Assembly: GCA_015486895.1 (NCBI GenBank)
Contig: WFQT01000157.1
Span: 1-7,497 of the forward strand
DNA: 7,497 bases
Reading direction: 5' to 3'
DNA from: Anaerolineae bacterium
GTDB taxonomy: Bacteria > Chloroflexota > Anaerolineae > JAADDB01
Under the pieces are notes generated by a model, which saw only the letters and a list, made by a program, of their open reading frames with translations, was not told the DNA's origin and searched no databases. Of this stretch, positions 1 through 4,786 are shown one piece after another. Position numbers and translations under genes: made by a program. The first letter of the stretch is position 1. Every line of letters starts with the position of its first letter.

Positions 1-30
1 GCAGATGCGCTACCACTGCGCTACACCCGC
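1..30 (-). tRNA. tRNA gene, 5' half only (isotype not determinable)
   Basis: Read on the minus strand, the bases give a 7-nt acceptor strand (GCGGGTG), TA at positions 8-9, a D-stem GCGC, a D-loop with AGTGGTA, the returning stem GCGC, A26, and the first anticodon-stem strand TCTGC. This is the canonical order and spacing of a tRNA 5' half, starting at base 30. The anticodon loop and everything 3' of it lie beyond the window edge, so the amino acid cannot be assigned. A good promoter lies just upstream. Confidence 0.88.
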
Positions 31-41
31 AATTAGTTTCC

Positions 42-69
42 ATTGTACTCAAATCTCTTGCCCTGTCAA
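42..69 (-). promoter_or_regulatory. Sigma-70 type promoter for the tRNA gene
   Basis: On the minus strand a perfect -35 box TTGACA (64-69) is followed by a 16-bp spacer and a -10 box TACAAT (42-47), five of six matches to TATAAT. Transcription would begin around base 35, a few bases before the mature tRNA 5' end at base 30, as expected for a tRNA promoter. Confidence 0.8.
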
Positions 70-130
70 ACAGGCATCGGCGGTTTTTGGCCGGCTTTAC
101 CCTTAACGTGAATAGAATCCCAATTAGAAA

Positions 131-410
131 CTGAACTCTGGCTCTTCTATTTTGGCCACAGAAAAACATAGAATTGCACAGATTCAGGTCGAAAAGCAAG
201 GAAAAAGCATTTTCTCAATATTGTGAGGTTTGCCCTACTTTCACTGAATGAATTCGGGCTCTTGGGGCGTTCCGCCGGACGTCCACCTGCGTGGGCGGGG
301 ACATCATACCAAGTGATTGAGAAGATACAGGGAAAATCTGTGCTAATCTATGTAATCTGTGGTAAAGATAGCCTGATCAAGCCTAAAACGTCATTTTCGC
401 CAGACTATAG
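131..410 (+). mobile_element. MITE-like palindromic element, copy A
   Basis: This 280-bp non-coding element reappears in inverted orientation at 2035-2305. A 39-bp stretch (212-250) is identical to 2196-2234, the centre is roughly 90% identical by eye, and the edges are lower. Its ends are inverted repeats: CTGAACTCTGGC at 131 mirrors CTATAGTCTGGC read inward from 410. A second nested pair starts with CCACAG at 156 and ends CTGTGG at 362, matching over about 28 bp. A third is TTCTCAAT (212-219) against ATTGAGAA (316-323). A 7-bp direct repeat, TTAGAAA, abuts both sides (124-130 and 411-417) and extends to 10 bp because CTG follows both. I infer a non-autonomous transposable element with a target-site duplication. 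The family is not one I can name. Confidence 0.72.
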
Positions 411-496
411 TTAGAAACTGTGTGGTAAAATACCGAACAGCACATAAAATCATTGTGCCAAGACAATCAGAGTAGGTTAGAAGAGCAAGAGAAAAG

Positions 497-523
497 AAGG
501 AGAGCAAAGTAAAAATGCCATGA
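497..523 (+). promoter_or_regulatory. Shine-Dalgarno and two-codon leader ORF overlapping the HD-gene start
   Basis: AAGGAG at 497-502 lies upstream of two close ATGs. The ATG at 515 opens a two-codon reading frame, ATG CCA TGA, whose stop (521-523) overlaps the ATG at 520 that starts the HD-domain gene. Spacing from the SD is 12 nt to the first ATG and 17 nt to the second, so the first is better placed. Translation of the gene may depend on termination and re-initiation. No other in-frame start exists upstream, because TAG at 478 closes the frame. I found no convincing -35/-10 pair for this gene; TAAAAT boxes at 426 and 445 lack a partner. Confidence 0.4.
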
Positions 524-1137
524 ACGGCTACTCACAACGTTACGAAGATGCTTTAGTGTTAGCTGCTACCGTACATCATGATCAGCTTCGCAAGCAGACA
601 GACATCCCTTATTCTACTCATCTGTTCCACGTGTCGCTGATTCTGATTCGCTATGGTTTCGACGAGGACACGGCCATTGCGGGACTACTGCACGATATTG
701 TGGAGGATCAGCAGTATCCATTGATAAAGATCCAAGAACAGTTTGGAACAAAAGTAGCCTCCATTGTCGCCGCACTGACAGAGAAAAAGCGGGACGAATC
801 AGGGAACCCCCGGCCATGGGAAGTGCGCAAGCAAGAGGGAATGGATTTGCTCGCCCACGCTTCGGTGGACGCTGTTGCCACCAAAGTCGCCGACGCACTC
901 CACAATGTTTCTACCATTAGCGCTAACTTACAGAGGGAAGGTGATTCGGTGTGGAAACGCTTCAGCCGCGGGGCAGCGCAGTCAATTTGGTATTACCATC
1001 ATTTGCTGGTAGTGGCCCGGGGACGCCTAGGGGAACACCCATTGGTGGAGGAATATGCCGCAGCTGTGGAGCAGCTATGCCGGCTGGCCAGCATTTCCTC
1101 TGAAGACCTTACGCCATTCGACGCGGAGGAACAATGA
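520..1137 (+). CDS. Stand-alone HD-domain (p)ppGpp hydrolase-like protein (SpoT/MESH1 type)
   Basis: The 205-residue protein consists almost entirely of the HD hydrolase domain of RelA/SpoT homologues. Visible hallmarks are H34 after PYSTH, the HDxxED motif at residues 58-63 (H58, D59, E62, D63), and the ADALHN motif with D125 and N129. These correspond in kind and spacing to the metal ligands and catalytic ED pair of the Mn-dependent 3'-pyrophosphohydrolase. The FGTKVASIVAALTEK stretch (75-89) also follows the family pattern. There is no synthetase, TGS or ACT domain, and the size fits small alarmone hydrolases, so the likely role is cytosolic removal of (p)ppGpp or a related nucleotide. The exact substrate cannot be read from sequence. 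The gene converges on the universal stress protein gene and overlaps its 3' end by 29 bp. The start is chosen because the family helix (RYEDALVLAATVHHDQLRK) begins right after it. Confidence 0.85.
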   Translation: MNGYSQRYEDALVLAATVHHDQLRKQTDIPYSTHLFHVSLILIRYGFDEDTAIAGLLHDIVEDQQYPLIKIQEQFGTKVASIVAALTEKKRDESGNPRPWEVRKQEGMDLLAHASVDAVATKVADALHNVSTISANLQREGDSVWKRFSRGAAQSIWYYHHLLVVARGRLGEHPLVEEYAAAVEQLCRLASISSEDLTPFDAEEQ

Positions 1138-1972
1138 GAACAGGGATAGGAGAAAGCTCCAAAACACGATGAAAGTTGCTTCCCGTCAGAGCGCGGCGCA
1201 ACCAGCTATGCCGGTACATGCCTACTACTAAAATGTCAGCATTAACGCTCGTAGCCGCATCAATGATTGTCCGAGCGACTGGCCCATATTGTACGAGGAT
1301 ATCCCCTTTAACAGAGTATTCTTTTAGTAACAGGCTAGCTTCCACTTCTCCCTTTGTGGCAGAAACGCTGGGACTGTTGACAATGATCACGCTAAGAGGC
1401 ACATGCCATTGTTCAGCTCGCTCCAGAGCATACCGCAGAGCTCCCTCAGCAGACGGATGACCATCATAAGCCACAGCTAAGTATTGGGGGTGGCGGGCAT
1501 AGCTGGTGACAATCAACACCGGCAAGCCAATGCCATTGGCAATGCGATCTCCCTTGAGATGGGAGAAGGGAGATTTCTGAATGATGCCAGTATTGCCGAA
1601 CACAACCAGGTCCCCCTTGGCCGCTTCTTCCTGGAGAATGTGAAGCCAACGCCCTTCGCGAATGTCAGCAGTAACGGAAATGCCTTTTTGCTCTCCCCGG
1701 TGCTTTGCCCTGGCTAAAACTTCTCTGCCCCACTCCCGGTAGACTTGCCGCAGCGATGTGTTGGGCGCCGGCTCACGGACTTCTACTACTTCACTATTAG
1801 CTAAGTAAGCCCGCGGCAAACGTAACAATCGGGGCAGGATAGGATAAATAGCACGAATCCTTGTGCCGGCCATTTTCTGAGCCAGGAACAGAGCTTGCCG
1901 CAATGCCCGCCAACTGTCCTCTGAACCATCTATCAAAACGATAATCACTTGCTCCGTTTTCTGTTGTTCCAT
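1109..1972 (-). CDS. Tandem universal stress protein (two UspA domains)
   Basis: This 287-residue protein has two Usp domains, at about residues 7-156 and 162-283. Each begins with a beta strand and an Asp at the nucleotide-site position (D15 in LIDGSED, D170 in AYDGHPSAEGAL) and ends with a PVLIV strand. The second domain keeps a near-complete ATP-loop signature (G251-MY-R254, nine residues, G264-S265-N266). The first has G126-NT-G129 but lacks the following G-S at the usual distance and is probably degenerate. Usp proteins are cytosolic nucleotide-binding proteins tied to survival under starvation and respiratory stress; a specific function cannot be assigned. AAGGGGGG (1980-1987) precedes ATG by 7 nt and supports the start. 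The gene converges on the HD hydrolase gene and overlaps its last 29 bp. Its upstream region runs directly into repeat copy B at 2035. Confidence 0.88.
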   Translation of the reverse strand: MEQQKTEQVIIVLIDGSEDSWRALRQALFLAQKMAGTRIRAIYPILPRLLRLPRAYLANSEVVEVREPAPNTSLRQVYREWGREVLARAKHRGEQKGISVTADIREGRWLHILQEEAAKGDLVVFGNTGIIQKSPFSHLKGDRIANGIGLPVLIVTSYARHPQYLAVAYDGHPSAEGALRYALERAEQWHVPLSVIIVNSPSVSATKGEVEASLLLKEYSVKGDILVQYGPVARTIIDAATSVNADILVVGMYRHSWLRRALTGSNFHRVLELSPIPVLIVPPRRMA

Positions 1973-2034
1973 TGACTGTCCCCCCTTGTTTCCTTACCAC
2001 TCAGCTTAGCCAGCCTGAGAATGTATGATCTTAA

Positions 2035-2305
2035 CTAGAGTCTGGTGAAAATGACGGTTCAGGCTCGACCAAGCTATTTCCACCACAAATCACACGGATT
2101 ACCACGGATTTCCCCTGTGTCTTCTCGATAACTTGAGGTGATGTTCCCCGTCCACGCAGGTGGACGTCCAGCGGAACGCCCCAAGAGTCCGAATCCATTC
2201 AGTGAAAGTAGGGCAAACCTCACAATATTGAGAAGATACTTTTCCCTTGCTTTTCGACCTAAATCTGTGTTCTTCTGTGGCTAAAATATAAACGCCAGAG
2301 TCCAG
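2035..2305 (-). mobile_element. MITE-like palindromic element, copy B (inverted relative to copy A)
   Basis: This is the reverse-complement counterpart of 131-410, about 271 bp, differing by scattered substitutions and small indels. Read on the minus strand it begins CTGGACTCTGGCG (from 2305), and its far end read inward gives CTAGAGTCTGGTG, so the outer inverted ends match at about 10 of 13 positions. The nested CCACA/TGTGG pair lies at 2083 and 2280. Flanking 7-mers ATCTTAA (2028-2034) and ATCTTTA (2307-2313) match at six of seven positions, compatible with an aged target-site duplication. It separates the universal stress gene from the phn operon region and could supply upstream sequence to either. 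No transposase is present. Confidence 0.7.
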
Positions 2306-2313
2306 AATCTTTA

Positions 2314-2742
2314 CAGAAAGAGAAAGTAGTCCTATGCCCTCTCTACAGTAAGCCTTTCTGATTCCAGGTCGTTCTGGGCAGACCAATACAAAAAGTCAAT
2401 CTAAAGCTGACTCACAAGCCAAGATGCCTGAATCCGTTTACAGCGGACCTTCCGTAACTGAATAGCAACCTCACTCAGAACGTTGTCATTATAACATTTA
2501 TGGAACGTAAACGGGATAAGAGGAGGCCCTGAGCAACAACAGTTTTGATTGTCCTGTTCTGTTCATCTACGCTACAACCTCCTCCCCTCAATGCCTGGTA
2601 GCACCACACTTAACAGTGATACTACCTAGCATCTCTTTCATCGTGCTACACATGCATTTTTACGCTGCTCGTCCATTAAATGCGGGGCGTAGAGCAAGCT
2701 AACGGCCTGTCCTACGCTTCAATGCGCTCTTAGCCAGTGCCT
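2314..2742. other. Gene-free stretch with scattered TACGC inverted repeats
   Basis: No convincing coding region is visible on either strand. The only structure I can point to is a set of CTACGC/GCGTAG motifs: CTACGC at 2567-2572, TACGC at 2661-2665, GCGTAG at 2687-2692 and CTACGC at 2712-2717. The last two form a 6-bp inverted repeat with a 19-nt loop. No tRNA, CRISPR or terminator was recognised here. Confidence 0.4.
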
Positions 2743-2747
2743 TTGAC

Positions 2748-2779
2748 TTGCCAGAAATGAAGTATTGTTGTACTATAAT
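2748..2779 (+). promoter_or_regulatory. Candidate promoter of the phn operon
   Basis: A perfect -10 box TATAAT lies at 2774-2779. TTGCCA at 2748-2753 (five of six to TTGACA) is 20 bp upstream, longer than ideal. With TACTAT at 2771-2776 as the -10 instead, the spacer becomes 17 bp. TTGACT at 2743 also exists, at 25 bp. The -10 is good and the -35 uncertain. Transcription would start near 2786, leaving a leader of about 220 nt before phnD. Confidence 0.42.
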
Positions 2780-2859
2780 TCGCAAGGGAGCCTTTCCTTC
2801 AATACCAACACACCGGAACGACACCTTCCACATCTACACTAAGGCAAGTCACTGACTCG

Positions 2860-2910
2860 CCCTTTCAGGCCGTCTGGCCCAAAACCGGATCCAGGAGGAG
2901 GTGAAAGCGG
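2860..2910 (+). promoter_or_regulatory. Foldable leader segment with an orphan Shine-Dalgarno
   Basis: CCCTTTCA (2860-2867) can pair with TGAAAG-C-GG (2902-2910), enclosing GGCC-GTCT-GGCC (2868-2879) or, alternatively, CTGG/CCAG (2874-2877 with 2891-2894). Within it, AGGAGGTGA (2896-2904) is a full nine-base complement of the 16S rRNA 3' end, yet no ATG, GTG or TTG start follows at a usable distance. GTG at 2901 overlaps it and would open only a seven-codon frame. The function is unknown: it may be a regulatory leader or the relic of another gene's 5' region. It does not match a riboswitch class I can name. Confidence 0.35.
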
Positions 2911-3003
2911 AAAAACAACGTTAGTCCAACAGTCGTGTATCGATCAGTGTAGTCTCAATTCCTGTTTTTCATTCCCACTTTACCAATGCAAGGAGCAATA
3001 ACA

Positions 3004-3900
3004 ATGAAGAAAAGTCTTTGGTTGGTCGTTGTTGTCATTCTGACGATTGTTGCTTTGACGTTGACCAGTTGTGGTAAACCCAAGCTGGGCACGGAAAAGA
3101 ACCCGATCGTGATGTCCTTTGTGCCCTCCGGCAACACACAGGAAATCATCGCTAGCGGCGATACTTTAGCAAAGATGATTTCCGACAAGACCGGCTACGT
3201 CATCAAAGCCAATGTCGGCACAGATTACGCAGCAGTAAGGGAAGCAATGGGCGCCGGCAAAGCTCACATCGGCTGGCTGAATACCTTTAACTACGTGCTA
3301 GCCCATGAAAAATACGGCATAGACGTATCCCTGGTCACCATCCGCTTCGGTTCCACCTCCTATAAAGGGCAGATCATCGTCCGGGCGGATAGTGGCATCA
3401 AATCACTGCAAGACCTCAAAGGCAAAGTAATGTGCTGGGTCGACCCCAATTCCACCTCCGGTTACGTTGTGCCGCGCATCATGCTGAAAGCCAACGGCAT
3501 CGACCCGGATAAAGACTTTGCCAAGACTATCGAGGCCGGCTCCCACAATAACGTGGTAACCCAGGTTTACAATGGTGACTGCGATGCAGGTGCTACCTAC
3601 GCCGATGCCCGTAGCTCCGTGGTGAAAAACTTGCCTGATGTGAAACAAAAGATTGTTGTACTGGCCACCACATCCGACATCCCAAATGATAATGTCGCTT
3701 TCACGAAGGACTTCCCGAAGGAAATGCGAGCCAAGATCACTAACGCTTTGTTAGACATCTCCAAGTCCGACGCCGGCAAAGCAGCGCTGAACAAGCTGTA
3801 CTCCATTGCCGGTCTAGAGAAAGCAAATGACTCATTCTATGACGGCTTCCGCGCTGAGTTAAGCAAGGCCGGCATCGACATCGAGTCACTGGCCAAGTAG
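3004..3900 (+). CDS. phnD: Phosphonate/phosphite-type ABC transporter substrate-binding lipoprotein
   Basis: From the ATG at 3004 the protein has 298 residues. It starts with a basic n-region (MKK), a hydrophobic core and the lipobox LTSC with C23, so it should be lipid-anchored on the outer face of the membrane. The rest follows the PhnD family: FVPSGNT early in the mature chain, the ligand-loop sequence DPNSTSGY near residues 147-154, GSHNN at about 179-183, and GDCDAGATYADA shortly after. It captures the oxyanion substrate and delivers it to PhnE. Family members bind phosphonates, phosphite, hypophosphite or methylphosphonate; sequence reading alone does not decide which. An ATG at 2986 is in frame, but AAGGAG (2990-2995) lies 8 nt before the ATG at 3004, inside that longer reading, so 3004 is preferred. 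It is the first gene of the operon, followed by a hairpin and phnC. Confidence 0.9.
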   Translation: MKKSLWLVVVVILTIVALTLTSCGKPKLGTEKNPIVMSFVPSGNTQEIIASGDTLAKMISDKTGYVIKANVGTDYAAVREAMGAGKAHIGWLNTFNYVLAHEKYGIDVSLVTIRFGSTSYKGQIIVRADSGIKSLQDLKGKVMCWVDPNSTSGYVVPRIMLKANGIDPDKDFAKTIEAGSHNNVVTQVYNGDCDAGATYADARSSVVKNLPDVKQKIVVLATTSDIPNDNVAFTKDFPKEMRAKITNALLDISKSDAGKAALNKLYSIAGLEKANDSFYDGFRAELSKAGIDIESLAK

Positions 3901-3914
3901 CAGCACGCTTTATC

Positions 3915-3943
3915 GGGGAGAGAAGCTTATGCGTTCTCTCCCC
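3915..3943 (+). terminator. Strong intergenic hairpin between phnD and phnC (attenuator or 3'-end stabiliser)
   Basis: GGGGAGAGAA (3915-3924) and TTCTCTCCCC (3934-3943) form a perfect 10-bp stem with a 9-nt loop, starting 14 nt after the phnD stop. The following bases (TCTTCTCAG) are not a U-tract, so full rho-independent termination is doubtful. In transporter operons such hairpins often protect the binding-protein mRNA or let only part of transcription pass, giving more binding protein than membrane parts. That role is inferred here. Confidence 0.6.
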
Positions 3944-3990
3944 TCTTCTCAGTTCCGACTCTCAGCGCCAACCGAAGGAGAACTTACCCC

Positions 3991-4770
3991 TTGCTCAAAG
4001 TCGAACACCTAACTAAAGTCTACTCCGACGGAACCGTTGCCCTCAAGGACGTCAGCTTCAAGGTCCAAGACGGGGAATTCTTGGCCATCATTGGTTTATC
4101 GGGATCAGGAAAGTCAACCCTGCTCCGCTGCATCAACCGGCTTATTGACCCAACGGAAGGCCATGTCATTTGGGACGACGTGGACATCACTGCCGTTAAA
4201 GGCGAAGAATTACGTCACGTCCGCCGGCAGATCGGCATGATCTTTCAGCAGTTTAACTTAGTAAATCGGAGCAGCGTCTTCACTAATGTGCTATCCGGCC
4301 GCTTAGGCTACGCCAACCCGTGGCTGACTTTAATACACCACTTTTCGCCCGCAGACCACCAACGAGCCTTAGCCGCCCTGGAACGAGTTGGCATCGCCGA
4401 CAAAGCCTACAACAGAGCCGACCAGCTTTCAGGCGGCCAGCAACAGCGGGTTGGCATCGCCCGGGCCTTGATGCAAGAGCCCCGTATTATGCTGGCCGAT
4501 GAGCCAGTTGCCAGCTTAGACCCTGTTTTAGCCCACTCAATCTTGCGCTACTTAGAGCTGCTCAATAAACAGGACGGCATCACTGTCCTTTGCAGCCTGC
4601 ACTTCCTGGATCTCGTCCATCGCTACGCGACCCGCGTCATCGGCCTAAAGGACGGCCAATTGGTCTTTGACGGCCTGCCTTCAGAACTAACAGCGGTGCG
4701 ATTCAAAGAAGTTCACGGTGAGGAAGCAGAAGTGGTAACCATTAGCGGCGAAGGAAATAAGCTAAGCTAA
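3991..4770 (+). CDS. phnC: Phosphonate-type ABC transporter ATP-binding protein
   Basis: The 259-residue ATPase subunit has all ABC motifs intact: Walker A GLSGSGKST (35-43, K41), Q-loop at Q86-Q87, signature LSGGQQQR (146-153), Walker B IMLADE (166-171, E171 catalytic), D-loop SLD (175-177) and the switch histidine H204 in SLHFLDLVHRYATR, a stretch typical of PhnC. The roughly 30-residue insert between the Q-loop and the signature (SGRLGYANPWLTL) is also PhnC-like. Two copies should power import through the PhnE polypeptide at the inner face of the membrane. The start is TTG at 3991, with AAGGAG at 3975-3980 and a 10-nt spacer; no ATG lies nearby in frame, and the first residues (LKVEHLTKVY) already belong to the first beta strand. 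phnE begins 16 bp after the stop. Confidence 0.92.
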   Translation: MLKVEHLTKVYSDGTVALKDVSFKVQDGEFLAIIGLSGSGKSTLLRCINRLIDPTEGHVIWDDVDITAVKGEELRHVRRQIGMIFQQFNLVNRSSVFTNVLSGRLGYANPWLTLIHHFSPADHQRALAALERVGIADKAYNRADQLSGGQQQRVGIARALMQEPRIMLADEPVASLDPVLAHSILRYLELLNKQDGITVLCSLHFLDLVHRYATRVIGLKDGQLVFDGLPSELTAVRFKEVHGEEAEVVTISGEGNKLS

Positions 4771-4786
4771 GGCGGGTAGCGTAAGC

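Noticed and set aside
223..414. 63-residue ORF, plus strand
   Set aside because: Lies inside repeat copy A. The homologous bases in copy B are open in a different frame and do not conserve the peptide, and the start lacks a ribosome site.
126..2310. CRISPR or direct-repeat array
   Set aside because: Only two copies, in inverted orientation, about 275 bp each; no short regularly spaced repeats and no cas genes.
2099..2386. 95-residue ORF, minus strand
   Set aside because: Mostly within repeat copy B. Its frame is not the one open in copy A, so the conservation is at DNA rather than protein level.
2986..3003. Upstream ATG extending PhnD by six residues
   Set aside because: The Shine-Dalgarno AAGGAG (2990-2995) would lie inside this extension and is spaced 8 nt from the ATG at 3004, which also gives a normal lipoprotein signal (MKK...).
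2780..3003. Known riboswitch in the phnD leader
   Set aside because: Stems can be drawn, but no consensus of a named riboswitch class could be recognised by eye.
2955..3188. Minus-strand ORF across the phnD start
   Set aside because: Antisense shadow of phnD with no family resemblance or ribosome site.
3915..3943. Classical rho-independent terminator ending a phnD-only transcript
   Set aside because: The stem is strong but is followed by TCTTCTCAG rather than a T-run, and phnC/phnE follow without a recognisable promoter, so full termination is unlikely.
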